DNA of 64,000 nucleotides from JAGNLM01 sp964439835. Lineage in GTDB: Bacteria; Pseudomonadota; Gammaproteobacteria; JAABTG01. Shown piece after piece: positions 43,014 through 51,330 of the stretch; the first letter of the stretch is position 1; every line of letters starts with the position of its first letter. The notes under the pieces are model-generated. The model saw only the letters and a program-made list of their open reading frames with translations, made no database searches and was not told the DNA's origin. A program made the position numbers and the translations under genes. The stretch covers positions 1-64,000 of the forward strand of contig CAYTPQ010000006.1 of the NCBI GenBank assembly GCA_964439835.1. Direction: 5' to 3'.

Positions 43014-43039
43014 ACGCGCGCTGTAGTCCCGACGCGCGT
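43014..43039. terminator. Inverted repeat between convergent infA and phosphatase gene
   Basis: ACGCGCG, 12 bases, CGCGCGT, with no T tract. It lies 8 bases after the infA stop in a 65-base tail-to-tail gap; a weak or rho-assisted terminator at best. Confidence 0.3.
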
Positions 43040-43071
43040 ACCCCCAAGCGTTCGGCCCCGAGGCCTCCCGC

Positions 43072-43848
43072 TCAGAGCTGGAGGTCGCAGCGGATGAAGT
43101 ACTCCTTGTGCGGCTCCGGCTGGATCTCGACGAGCGTCAGGCGTGCGTCGTCGTAGCCGTCGCGCACGTAGACCGCCCCGGTGTCGATGAAGTGGACGTT
43201 GTCGAGGGTGACCGGCTCGCGCACGGGCGTGTGCCCGCAGTACACCCGGACCACCCCGCCGCCGACGGGGCCGGGGCGCTCGACACCGCCCTGGATCCGG
43301 TAGCGGGAGAAGAGCGCGTAGAGGGCGACTTCCTCCTGGCCGGACGCCAGCAGGCGCGCGAAGCGCTCCCAGGTCAGCGCGGGCGGGACGTCCGCATGGA
43401 CGATCCCCACCAGCCCTGCGGCGGTCTCAACCTCCATCGCGAGCGGCATGGAGAGGAAGGCCTCGCGGAACAGGCGGCGCTCGTAGAGGGAGAGATGGGT
43501 CCACCACGACCCGCCGTTGTACTGCACCCAGTAGTCGAGCTCCTCTGGCAGGACGGAGTCGATCGCGAACTGCTCGTGGTTGCCGCGGCAGGCGTGGAAC
43601 CAGGGGTACGACAGCCAGCGCAGGGCCTCCCGGGAGGCGGGGCCGCGGTCGACCAGGTCGCCGACGGAGAACAGGCGGTCGACCCGCGGGTCGAAACCGA
43701 GCCGCGCGAGCAACGCCTCCAGATGGGCGAACATGCCGTGGATGTCGCCGACCACGAAGTCGCGCCCTTCCTCGTTCAGCGGGAAGCGGAGGACCGCAGG
43801 CGTTTCCGCGTAGGCGGCGATGTCGAGCATGGCGGTGTCGCGCGGCAC
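43072..43848 (-). CDS. PPP-family metallophosphoesterase
   Basis: A 258-residue enzyme with the phosphoprotein phosphatase signature: GDIHGMFAHLEALL (about 34-47), SVGDLVDRGPASREAL (61-76) and CRGNHEQF (88-95), followed by the metal-ligand His of GIVHADVP and YCGHTPV. These are the dinuclear metal-binding motifs of PrpA/PrpB-type Ser/Thr phosphatases; Ap4A hydrolase activity cannot be excluded. GTG at 43848 or ATG at 43830 may be the start; neither has a good ribosome site. Confidence 0.85.
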   Translation of the reverse strand: MPRDTAMLDIAAYAETPAVLRFPLNEEGRDFVVGDIHGMFAHLEALLARLGFDPRVDRLFSVGDLVDRGPASREALRWLSYPWFHACRGNHEQFAIDSVLPEELDYWVQYNGGSWWTHLSLYERRLFREAFLSMPLAMEVETAAGLVGIVHADVPPALTWERFARLLASGQEEVALYALFSRYRIQGGVERPGPVGGGVVRVYCGHTPVREPVTLDNVHFIDTGAVYVRDGYDDARLTLVEIQPEPHKEYFIRCDLQL

Positions 43849-43936
43849 GGGTACTTTGCAGCGTCTCGGTCCGGTCCCCGGTGCGCCGCACCAGTCTGGG
43901 CCGGACCCCGCCCTCGCTCAAGCAAGCTTCGTGCTC

Positions 43937-43976
43937 AGATTGTGAATCTGAAAAGATTCCGTGACCTGCGTCACGA
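43937..43976. promoter_or_regulatory. Overlapping palindromes and CRP-like site in the divergent gap
   Basis: CAGATT-GTG-AATCTG (43937-43951) overlaps GAATCT-GAAA-AGATTC (43945-43960), so the middle AATCT can pair with either side. Directly next to it CGTGA-N6-TCACG (43961-43976) fits the CRP/Vfr core TGTGA-N6-TCACA apart from the outermost bases. The 334-base gap 43849-44182 contains no gene; it separates the divergent phosphatase and the 87-residue unknown. Confidence 0.45.
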
Positions 43977-44104
43977 CGGGTCCCACGGTCGATGCCGAAC
44001 TGTAAAGACCGGCGACAAATCGGAACGGTCCGCGCGCGCCCCCTGCCTGGGGCACTAATGGCAGGGCGCCCCATCCGTACACGGGACGCCCGCGCCCGAC
44101 GGCC

Positions 44105-44113
44105 TGCTAGAAT
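44105..44113 (+). promoter_or_regulatory. Extended -10 promoter element
   Basis: TGCTAGAAT, an extended -10 (TGnTAtAAT-like), 69 bases ahead of the ATG at 44183. A 7-bp stem CCCTGCC/GGCAGGG (44041-44066) lies further upstream. Confidence 0.45.
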
Positions 44114-44182
44114 CGCCGGGGAATCCGGACGGCACCCGTCACGGGCGGCCGGCGGCCCCACCACTGCGACCCAGGGGGAGCC

Positions 44183-44446
44183 ATGGACGAGATCGTGATC
44201 ACGCTGTCGCAGCTGCGCGGCATGATCGGGCTGCGCGTCCGGTACCAGGACGCGGAGTGGCAGGTGATCGAGGTCCTGGAGGACGGGCCGGCCCTGGTCC
44301 TGGAGGACGTCGAGCACTCCCGGGTCCCGCAGGCGGACCAGTACGGCGAGGCCTTCCGCTGGGTGCCCCACCGGGTCACCGTCACCGTGCTCGAGCGCGA
44401 CCACCGCGAGCTGCATCCGGACTTCCTCGCCCTGGATCTGCTCTAG
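44183..44446 (+). CDS. Conserved small protein of unknown function
   Basis: An 87-residue acidic protein I do not recognise by name. It opens MDEIVITLSQLRGMIGLRVRYQ and continues QVIEVLEDGPALVLED, a beta-strand-rich pattern like a small barrel, with a positively charged segment near the end (ERDHRELHPDF). No signal peptide or membrane helix. AGGGGGAGCC provides the ribosome site. Its last 65 bases overlap the 3' end of the convergent kdsB. Confidence 0.7.
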   Translation: MDEIVITLSQLRGMIGLRVRYQDAEWQVIEVLEDGPALVLEDVEHSRVPQADQYGEAFRWVPHRVTVTVLERDHRELHPDFLALDLL

Positions 44447-45203
44447 CGGGCAGGACCGCCCGGACCCGCTCCAGGTCCTCTGGCGTGTCGACCCCCACAC
44501 CGGGCGGCTCGAGCGCGGGCGTGACGTGGATCCGCACGCCCGTGGCGAGGGCCCGCAGCTGCTCCAGGGATTCCGCGCTCTCGATCGCAACGGGGGGCTC
44601 GGCCGCGATGCGGCGCAGAACCCCTGCCCGGTAGGCGTACAGGCCGATGTGGCGCAGGTACGGCACCCCCGCGGGAAGCTCCTCAGCAGGCTCGCGGAAC
44701 CCCTCCCGGTGCCAAGGGATTGGGGCGCGGCTGAAGTAGAGGGCGAAGCCTTCCCGGTCCAGCACCACCTTGACCACGTTCGGGTCGAAGACCTCGGCCG
44801 GGCTCGAGAGCGGCGTGCAGAGCGTGGCAATTCCCGCCGCTGGCCACGCCTCCAGGTCCTCAGCCGCCTGGCGGACCAGGCGGGGCGGCAACAACGGCTC
44901 GTCCGCCTGGACGTTGACGACGATCTGATCGGCGGGGAAGCTGCGGACCTCGGAGACCTCGGCGATCCGCTCTGTCCCGGACCGATGGTGCGTGCCGGTC
45001 ATCTGCACGTCCGCCCCGAATCCCCGGCAGACCCGGGCGACCTCGGCGTCGTCGGTCGCGACGACGACCGCCGACGCGCCGCTCGCCAGGGCACGCTCGT
45101 AAACGTGCCGAACCATCGGCCGGCCGCCGATCTCGAGCAGGACCTTGCCCGGCAGCCGGCTAGAGCCGAGGCGCGCCGGGATGACCGCCGTGAACGCCAG
45201 CAC
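44382..45203 (-). CDS. kdsB: 3-deoxy-manno-octulosonate cytidylyltransferase
   Basis: Activates Kdo as CMP-Kdo for lipopolysaccharide core synthesis. It has 273 residues; the nucleotidyltransferase fold begins VIPARLGSSRLPGKVL, with RHVYERA, VVVATDD and QADEPLLPP. Typical KdsB is about 250 residues; the last 25 here (Arg/Ala/Gly-rich) form an extension lying over the end of the convergent 87-residue gene. Final gene of the exbB-exbD-lpxK-trm112-kdsB operon. Confidence 0.95.
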   Translation of the reverse strand: MLAFTAVIPARLGSSRLPGKVLLEIGGRPMVRHVYERALASGASAVVVATDDAEVARVCRGFGADVQMTGTHHRSGTERIAEVSEVRSFPADQIVVNVQADEPLLPPRLVRQAAEDLEAWPAAGIATLCTPLSSPAEVFDPNVVKVVLDREGFALYFSRAPIPWHREGFREPAEELPAGVPYLRHIGLYAYRAGVLRRIAAEPPVAIESAESLEQLRALATGVRIHVTPALEPPGVGVDTPEDLERVRAVLPARADPGRGSPDAARGGRARAR

Positions 45204-45206
45204 CGG

Positions 45207-45389
45207 CTACTCCCGTTGCTCGTCGGGCGCCAGGGTCCGCGCCTCCTCCTCCAGCATCACCGGGATGTCGTCGCGGATCGGGTAGCCCAGGCGGCAGCTA
45301 TAGCACACCAGCTCCGGCACGGCCTTGCGGTAGGTCAGCGGCCCCTTGCAGACCGGGCACACGAGGATCTCAAGCAGTTTCTTGTCCAT
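45207..45389 (-). CDS. Trm112/YcaR family small zinc-ribbon-like protein
   Basis: A 60-residue protein of the Trm112 family, MDKKLLEILVCPVCKGPLTYRKAV with CXXC, then CYSCRLGYPIRDDIPVMLEEEAR. Eukaryotic Trm112 activates methyltransferases; the role in bacteria is unclear. It is constantly found between lpxK and kdsB. GGGAGG lies before the ATG at 45389; the gene overlaps the end of lpxK by 20 bases. Confidence 0.93.
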   Translation of the reverse strand: MDKKLLEILVCPVCKGPLTYRKAVPELVCYSCRLGYPIRDDIPVMLEEEARTLAPDEQRE

Positions 45390-46440
45390 CACGCCCTCCC
45401 ATTCCCAGCAACCCCAGCAGCCTCTCCCCGAAGCCCTCGTCGAGCTCCGCCGTAACCGGCACGTACCAGGCCGGCCCTCGGGCCAGTCCGCGACACTTGA
45501 CCGCGTCCTTCTCCGTCATCACCACCGGGCGGCCGTCGCCGAAGTCGAGGTCCCCCGCCCGGTAGGCGTAGTGGTCGGGGAACGGATGTTCGATGACGCC
45601 GACGCCATTCCCGCGCAGCAGCTCGAAGAACCCGGCGGGGTTGCCCACCCCCGCCACCGCGTGGACCGGCTGCGCCGCGAGTGCCGTAAAGCTCGTCTCG
45701 ACGGCCTCGTCGTCCACGCCGCGCGGCGAGCCCGCGCGGTAGCGCATGCCGAGCTCGCCAGCCCGCGGCGTCCCGCGGGCGACGACGAAGTCGACCTGCC
45801 CCAGGCGGCCGGACCTCTCCCGTAACGGCCCTGCGGGCAGGCAGCGGCCGTTGCCGAGCCGGCGTGCCCCGTCGACCACCGCCACCTCGACGTCCCGGGC
45901 CAGGGCCAGGGCCTGCAGACCGTCGTCACACACAATCACGTCGCAAGGCCCGAGCGCGAGCAGGCGACGGGCGGCAGTGACGCGGTCCGGCCCCGCCACC
46001 ACCGGGCAGCCGCTGCGGCGCGCAAGCAGCACCGGTTCGTCGCCAACCTCCGACGGGTCGCTCACCGGCCCGACCACCCGGGGCCACTGGCGTGCCCGGC
46101 CGCGGTAGCCCCGGGCCAGGATTCCCGCTCGCAGGCCGCGAGCCCGCAGGAGTTCCGCGATCCAGAGCACCAGCGGGGTCTTGCCCGTGCCGCCTGCCGT
46201 CAGGTTACCCACCACGACCACCGGCACCGGCAGCCGCACTGACTTCCTCACGCCGCTGCGGTACACCCACCGGCGCAGGGCCGCGCCGGCGCAGAAGACC
46301 CAACCGAGTGGCGCGAGGGCGACGCCGAGCGGGTGCGCGCCGTACCAGACCCGGTCCGCCCACTGGTGGACGATGCGACCGCGGTTCCAGGCCGACCCGG
46401 CGCCGGCTCTCAAGGGGGCGGGGTGCCGGTCAGCGGTCAC
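45370..46440 (-). CDS. lpxK: Tetraacyldisaccharide 4'-kinase
   Basis: Inner-membrane kinase phosphorylating the 4' position of the lipid A disaccharide. With GTG at 46440 it has 356 residues: one N-terminal hydrophobic helix (about 35-52) and the P-loop GNLTAGGTGKTPLV, then DEPVLLARR, CDDGLQALALARDVE and MTEKDAVKC. The start overlaps the end of exbD by 11 bases. msbA, often beside lpxK, is not in this operon. Confidence 0.93.
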   Translation of the reverse strand: MTADRHPAPLRAGAGSAWNRGRIVHQWADRVWYGAHPLGVALAPLGWVFCAGAALRRWVYRSGVRKSVRLPVPVVVVGNLTAGGTGKTPLVLWIAELLRARGLRAGILARGYRGRARQWPRVVGPVSDPSEVGDEPVLLARRSGCPVVAGPDRVTAARRLLALGPCDVIVCDDGLQALALARDVEVAVVDGARRLGNGRCLPAGPLRERSGRLGQVDFVVARGTPRAGELGMRYRAGSPRGVDDEAVETSFTALAAQPVHAVAGVGNPAGFFELLRGNGVGVIEHPFPDHYAYRAGDLDFGDGRPVVMTEKDAVKCRGLARGPAWYVPVTAELDEGFGERLLGLLGMGGRDGQETA

Positions 46441-46861
46441 CCTCGTTGGCGCGCTGGGCAGTCGCGAACGTGAGCCGGGTGAAGCCGACCTGGCGGGCGG
46501 CGTCGAGCGCCGTGATGACCGCCTGGTGGGGCGTGCGGGCGTCGGCGCTGAGGACCACCGGCGGGGCCACCCGACCGCCCGCGGCGTCGACCAGGCCACG
46601 CTTGAGGGTCTCGATCTGCGTGTTCACCAGCTCCCGCCCCGCGACGTAGTACCGGCCCTGGGCGTCCACCGCGACTTCAATCGCCTCCTCCGGCTTCTCG
46701 CGCGGCTCGGCGCTCGACTCCGGCAGGCTGATCTCCAGGGGCGCCAGGCGGCTGAAGGTGGTGGTCACCATGAAGAAGATGACCAGAGAGAGCACCACGT
46801 CGATCAGCGAGATCAGGACGATCTCGGGCGTCTCGTCACTGCGGTGGTGGCGAAGCTTCAA
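46430..46861 (-). CDS. exbD: Biopolymer transport protein ExbD
   Basis: Membrane-anchored component of a proton-driven ExbB-ExbD motor that energises TonB-type or similar outer-membrane processes. The 143 residues contain one helix (15-35) with the essential Asp in ISLIDVVLSLVIFFM and a periplasmic domain. The start codon is TTG and overlaps the exbB stop as TTGA. No tonB gene is near. Confidence 0.93.
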   Translation of the reverse strand: MKLRHHRSDETPEIVLISLIDVVLSLVIFFMVTTTFSRLAPLEISLPESSAEPREKPEEAIEVAVDAQGRYYVAGRELVNTQIETLKRGLVDAAGGRVAPPVVLSADARTPHQAVITALDAARQVGFTRLTFATAQRANEGDR

Positions 46862-47490
46862 AGGGCGAAGCCCTCGCCGTCGCGCTCGCGTTGCCCCTGC
46901 ATCACCTCCACGAGCTTCATCGCCTCGTGTTCCATCACGAGCACGAGCTCATCGACGCGCCCGCGCAGGTAGCGGTAGAAGATCACACTCGGGATGGCGA
47001 CCAGCAGCCCGGCGGCCGTGGTGATCAGGGCCTCGCCGATGCCGCCGGCCAGCGCCGACGGGTCTCCGACGCCCTTCAGGGTCATCACGTTGAAGACCCG
47101 GATCATGCCGAAGACCGTGCCGAGCAGACCGAGGAGCGGCGAAATCGACGCGATGGTCCCGAGCGTGTTCAGATAGCGCTCGAGCTGGTGGACCACCAGG
47201 CGCCCGACGTCTTCGATGCTCTCCTGCATCACCGCGCGGCCGTGGTGCCGGTTCAGGATCCCCGTCGCCAGCAGGCGGCCGAGCGGCGAGCCCTCGCGCA
47301 GCGACTGGATGCGCTTGGCGTCGAGCTTGCCCTCTCGCGCCCACTGCCAGACCTGCAGCACCAGGCCGGGGGGCGCGATGCGCGGGCGACGCAGGGTCCA
47401 CAGACGCTCGATGATGATGGCCAACGCCAGCACCGAGGAAAGCAGGATGGGCCACATGACCCAGCCACCCGCCTTCACGATCTCGTACAC
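46858..47490 (-). CDS. exbB: Biopolymer transport protein ExbB (MotA/TolQ/ExbB family)
   Basis: Three-helix partner of ExbD. It has 210 residues from the GTG at 47490, preceded by GGGGAGGGG. Helix 1 is about 8-26 (VMWPILLSSVLALAIIIERLW), and the paired helices around 108-130 and 150-175 carry TIASISPLLGLLGTVFGMIRVF and LITTAAGLLVAIPSVIFYRYL. First gene of the operon; its promoter must lie in the 69 bases before the divergent glycosyltransferase-like gene. Confidence 0.94.
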   Translation of the reverse strand: MYEIVKAGGWVMWPILLSSVLALAIIIERLWTLRRPRIAPPGLVLQVWQWAREGKLDAKRIQSLREGSPLGRLLATGILNRHHGRAVMQESIEDVGRLVVHQLERYLNTLGTIASISPLLGLLGTVFGMIRVFNVMTLKGVGDPSALAGGIGEALITTAAGLLVAIPSVIFYRYLRGRVDELVLVMEHEAMKLVEVMQGQRERDGEGFAL

Positions 47491-47559
47491 GGGACCCCTC
47501 CCCTCGCCAAACTGGCGCGTAACTCTAGCACCGAGCCCCGGGGCCGGGGAGCCCGTGCC

Positions 47560-48642
47560 GTGAGTCGCCACCTGCTGGTCGACGTGTCCGGCCACGGCTT
47601 CGGACACCTGGCCCAGGTCGCGCCGGTGCTGAACGCGCTGCGCTCTCGGCAGCCGGGGCTGCGCCTGACGGTCCGCACCGAGATACCCGCCGAGGTCGTC
47701 CGCCTGCGCGTGGCGGGCGATCTCACCGTGCTGAACCAGACGGTCGACGTCGGGCTCGCCATGCACTCGGCCTTCGAGGTGGACGTGCCCGAGAGCCTTG
47801 CCCGCTACCGGGCCTTCCACGCCGACTGGCGGCACCACGTCGAGCGCGCCGCCGCCGAGACGGCCGCGCTCGTCCCTGACCTGCTGCTGGCCGACGTGCC
47901 CTACCGGAGCCTGGCGGCCGCCGCGCGACTTGGCGTGCCCGCGCTCGCGCTCTGCTCGCTGAACTGGGCAGACATCTTCGATCGCTACTGCGGGGCCGAG
48001 CCGGGTTCCGCGGAGCTCGTCGCGACCATGCGCGAGGCGTACGGGCAAGCCGCGGCCTTTCTGCGGGCCGAGCCCGCCATGCCGATGTCCGACCTGGCCA
48101 ATCGGGCCGCGGTCGGACCGATTGCGGCGCTCGGTCGACGGCGCCGGGAGGAGATCGAGGCGCGCCTCGGCCTCGCTCGCGACGACCGCCTGGTGCTGGT
48201 CGGCCTGGGTGGCGTGGAGACCCGCCTGCCGCTCGGGCGCTGGCCGCGAATGGCCGGGGTGCGTTGGCTGGTGCCCGCCTCCTGGGACGGCGGGCGCGAG
48301 GACCTGGTCCCGCTGGAGACCCTAGGTATGCCGTTCCTCGACCTCCTCGGCTCCTGCGACCTGCTCCTGACCAAGACCGGTTACGGCAGCTTCGTCGAGG
48401 CGGCCTGTGCTGGGGTCCGGGTGCTGAACGTGCGCCGGCCGGACTGGCCCGAGGAGCCCTACCTCCTCGACTGGCTCGAGCGCCACGCCACCTGCCGGAC
48501 TGTCGACCGGCAGGCCATCGTGAACGGAGACTTTCTCCAGACAGCCGAGGGGCTGCTGGACGAGCCTCCCCACCCCCCCTTCGTCCCGTCGGGCGTCACC
48601 GAGGCGGTCGACCGGATCGAAGAGCTCCTCGGTTCGGCGTGA
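47560..48642 (+). CDS. GT-B-fold glycosyltransferase-like protein
   Basis: A 360-residue protein I cannot name precisely. It begins SRHLLVDVSGHGFGHLAQVAPVLNAL, the N-terminal loop of MurG-like GT-B enzymes, and ends with LLTKTGYGSFVEAACAGVRVLNVRRPDWPEEPYLLDWL, resembling the nucleotide-sugar site of UDP-sugar transferases. Similar domains are fused in plant L-arabinokinase. No signal peptide. GTG start. It is inserted between comEC and exbB, which are neighbours in many relatives, and a MITE-like element follows it. Confidence 0.7.
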   Translation: MSRHLLVDVSGHGFGHLAQVAPVLNALRSRQPGLRLTVRTEIPAEVVRLRVAGDLTVLNQTVDVGLAMHSAFEVDVPESLARYRAFHADWRHHVERAAAETAALVPDLLLADVPYRSLAAAARLGVPALALCSLNWADIFDRYCGAEPGSAELVATMREAYGQAAAFLRAEPAMPMSDLANRAAVGPIAALGRRRREEIEARLGLARDDRLVLVGLGGVETRLPLGRWPRMAGVRWLVPASWDGGREDLVPLETLGMPFLDLLGSCDLLLTKTGYGSFVEAACAGVRVLNVRRPDWPEEPYLLDWLERHATCRTVDRQAIVNGDFLQTAEGLLDEPPHPPFVPSGVTEAVDRIEELLGSA

Positions 48643-48663
48643 GCGAGCACTTTGGGGGTGGGC

Positions 48664-48877
48664 GGGTCCCCGGGGTGGCCCCGCGGGACACGCCGCAAGT
48701 ACATCCCTGTAGGCTCGTCTGCCGCCTTGCTCGGGCGGGCTGTCCTGCCCGCCCGGCAAGCCCGGGGTTGGCCCTCCGAGGCCAACCCGTCCGGCGGGGC
48801 TGCTGTCCACTGGACAGCAGCCGGTTTCCGCCGGACCCCTGGCGTCAGACGGTCCCGCGAAACCACCCCGGGGACCC
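48664..48877. mobile_element. MITE-like element with nested perfect hairpins
   Basis: Terminal inverted repeats (48664-48689 and 48852-48877) share GGGTCCCCGGGGTGG and CGCGGGAC with only a 3-base difference between. Inside are a 14-bp stem with one bulge (48726-48760), a 9-bp stem GGGTTGGCC/GGCCAACCC (48765-48788), and a 9-bp stem GTCCGGCGG/CCGCCGGAC (48789-48836) enclosing an 11-bp stem GGCTGCTGTCC/GGACAGCAGCC (48798-48822). No coding frame and no obvious target duplication. It fills most of the 284-base gap 48643-48926. Confidence 0.6.
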
Positions 48878-48926
48878 GCGGCGAGGCTAGCGGGCAGTAT
48901 CCCTGGGGACACCCGTGCTGGGCGCT

Positions 48927-51218
48927 TCAGTCAGAACCCAGTGGCGTGTGCCAGAAGCGCCGGTGCTCCGCGCGGTAGTGTCGGACCGCGACGCCCCCCT
49001 CCCGGTCCAACCGCACCTGTATCGCGCCCGTTCGAGCGGTGTCGTGGACCTCAGCCCCCGCTGCCCGGTACCGGGCCAGCACCTGAGGGGAGGGGAAGCG
49101 GAAGCGGTTGCGGTAGCCGGTGGCGAACAGGGCGTGGCGAGGCGCCACGGCCGCGACGAAGGCGGGCGAGGAGGCCCCGCGGCTGCCGTGGTGGGGGACC
49201 ACCAGCACCTCGGCCCTCAGACCGGCGTCGGCCGCGACCAGCTCGGCCTCGGCGCGTGCCTCGATGTCCCCCGGCAGGAGCAGGGCCCCGCCCGTAGTCT
49301 CCACGCGCAGGACGCAGGAGGCGTCGTTGCCCGCGCGGCCGGAGCCCTCCGGCGGGTGCAGGACCCGAAACCGCACGCCGTCCCAGGTCCAGCCCTCCCC
49401 GGCGGCGCACCCCTGGTCCGCCTCCCGCCCCGGCGCCGGACTCCCCCGCAGGTCGAGAACGCGAGCTCCCCGCAGCACCGAGGCCGCGCCGCCGGTGTGG
49501 TCCGAGTCGGGGTGGCTCAGGAGGAGTACGTCGACCGGGTCCAGACCCTGACGGCGCAGGAATGGCAGGACGACGGTACTGCCGGCGTCGCGCCCCGGGC
49601 CGTAGGGGGGCCCCGCGTCGTAGACCAGGACGTGGCGGGCGGTCTGAACCACGGCCGCCAGCCCCTGCCCGACGTCGAGCAGGGTGAGCCAGGCGTCCCC
49701 GTTCGCGGGCCGAGGCACGGAGGGGAACAGCAACGGCAAGAGGCCGAGGAGCCCGACCCACCGCCCCGGTACCCCGCGCGGGAGCAGGGCCACGAACACC
49801 CCGAGGCCGGCCGCCGCCAACGCTGCAGCGCCCGGGTCGATTGGCCCGCGGTAGGTCCAGTCCAGCGCCGCCAGCGCGGTCAGGACCGGCCAGAGGCCGT
49901 CCATCGCCAGCGCGCTGACACGGAGGACGGCCTCACCCGCGGCCGGCCAGACGAAGAGGACCAGCGAGCCGCCGAGGGCCGCGGGCACCACCACGACACC
50001 CACCCAGGGCACCGCGACGGCGTTCGCGACCGGGCCGAGCCAGGGGTTCTCGCCGAAGACTGCGAGGGTGACCGGGAGCAGACCCAGGGCGACCAGCAGG
50101 TGGGGCCTCCCCCAGCGGTGCCAGGGCCCCCGATGGTAGCCCCGTTCGGTCGAGACCAGGAGCAGCACGCCTACGGCCAGGAACGAGAGCCAGAACCCCG
50201 GTGCGAGCGGCGACAGGGGGTCGGTGATGGTCACGGCCAGGAGGGCCAACGCGAGGGCGTGGGTCGCCGACAACCGACCTCGCCAGGTGCGCGTCAGCAG
50301 CACGACCCCTGCCATGACGACTGCGCGCTGGGTAGGCACCGAGAGCCCCGCGAGCGCGGCGTACCCCGCCGCCGCCAGGAGGGCGCAGACCGCCGCGACC
50401 CGCGGCGCGGCTATCCACAGGGCGGCCGACCCCGCCGCCGCCCAGAGCCAGCGCGACGCCGCGTACGCCAGCGCGGCCACCAGCACGACGTGCGAGCCCG
50501 AGATCGCCATCAGGTGCGTGGTGCCGGTCGCGCGGAAGACCTCCCATTGGCGAGGCGATACGTCGCCGGTCAGGCCGACGACCAGCCCCTTCACCACGCC
50601 CCGCTGCGGGTGCTCGCCGAGCGCCCGGTCGATGCGGGCCGCCAGCTCTCCCCGCAAGCGGTTCACGGGTGCGCCGGCGGGTGCCGCCAGCCGGCCGTCC
50701 CCGGCGCCCGGCCGCACATAGCCGGTCGCCCGCAGCCCGCGCAGCAGCAGCCAGGCCTCGTAGTCGAAGCCGCCCGGGTTGGAGAGGCCCTTGGGCCGGC
50801 GCAGCCGGGCAGTGAGCCGCCAGCGCTCGCCGGCGGCCAGCGCCGGGGCCGGGTCGTACCAGTCGAGCCGCACGCGCGCCGGGAGCTGCCAGGCCCCGTC
50901 GCCGCCTTCGACCTGCGTCACCCGCAGCTCGAACCGAAGGGCGCGGTCCTCGCGCTCCGGGACGCTCGCGATGGTGCCGACCAGGGTGAGGTCCCGTGCC
51001 TCCAGGTCCGGGGGCAGGCCGCCCGACAGGCTCAGATCGGCGCGAAAGACGCCCCACAGGAAGCCCGCGACCGCAAGGGCCGGCAGACGGGCGTCCCGAC
51101 TTGCCGCGGCCAGCGCGAGAGCGGCGGGCGTCAGCAGCGCCAGGCGCGGGTCAGGCAGCTCGGCGAGCTGCAAGACCAGCAGCACGCCGGCGAAGAAGGC
51201 GAGGGTCCCGGTGCGCAC
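48927..51218 (-). CDS. comEC: DNA internalisation competence protein ComEC/Rec2
   Basis: Inner-membrane channel for uptake of single-stranded DNA in natural transformation. The 763 residues comprise an N-terminal DUF4131/OB-like region (to about 200), a many-helix competence domain (about 210-500, GLTGDVSPRQWEVFRATGTTHLMAISGSH) and a C-terminal metallo-beta-lactamase-fold domain with LLSHPDSDHTGG and VVPHHGSRGA, the probable nuclease. GTG start. Length and domains are complete, so the gene appears intact. Confidence 0.94.
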   Translation of the reverse strand: MRTGTLAFFAGVLLVLQLAELPDPRLALLTPAALALAAASRDARLPALAVAGFLWGVFRADLSLSGGLPPDLEARDLTLVGTIASVPEREDRALRFELRVTQVEGGDGAWQLPARVRLDWYDPAPALAAGERWRLTARLRRPKGLSNPGGFDYEAWLLLRGLRATGYVRPGAGDGRLAAPAGAPVNRLRGELAARIDRALGEHPQRGVVKGLVVGLTGDVSPRQWEVFRATGTTHLMAISGSHVVLVAALAYAASRWLWAAAGSAALWIAAPRVAAVCALLAAAGYAALAGLSVPTQRAVVMAGVVLLTRTWRGRLSATHALALALLAVTITDPLSPLAPGFWLSFLAVGVLLLVSTERGYHRGPWHRWGRPHLLVALGLLPVTLAVFGENPWLGPVANAVAVPWVGVVVVPAALGGSLVLFVWPAAGEAVLRVSALAMDGLWPVLTALAALDWTYRGPIDPGAAALAAAGLGVFVALLPRGVPGRWVGLLGLLPLLFPSVPRPANGDAWLTLLDVGQGLAAVVQTARHVLVYDAGPPYGPGRDAGSTVVLPFLRRQGLDPVDVLLLSHPDSDHTGGAASVLRGARVLDLRGSPAPGREADQGCAAGEGWTWDGVRFRVLHPPEGSGRAGNDASCVLRVETTGGALLLPGDIEARAEAELVAADAGLRAEVLVVPHHGSRGASSPAFVAAVAPRHALFATGYRNRFRFPSPQVLARYRAAGAEVHDTARTGAIQVRLDREGGVAVRHYRAEHRRFWHTPLGSD

Positions 51219-51330
51219 GCGTCCCTGCGTCGCGGTGACGGGCGGCGTCGGCCGCCGCTAGAATTCCGGCGCCCTGCCGCGAGTCGACGGTTGACCGCCG
51301 CTCGCGGCCTCTCATCCCTGTGGCGCCCTG

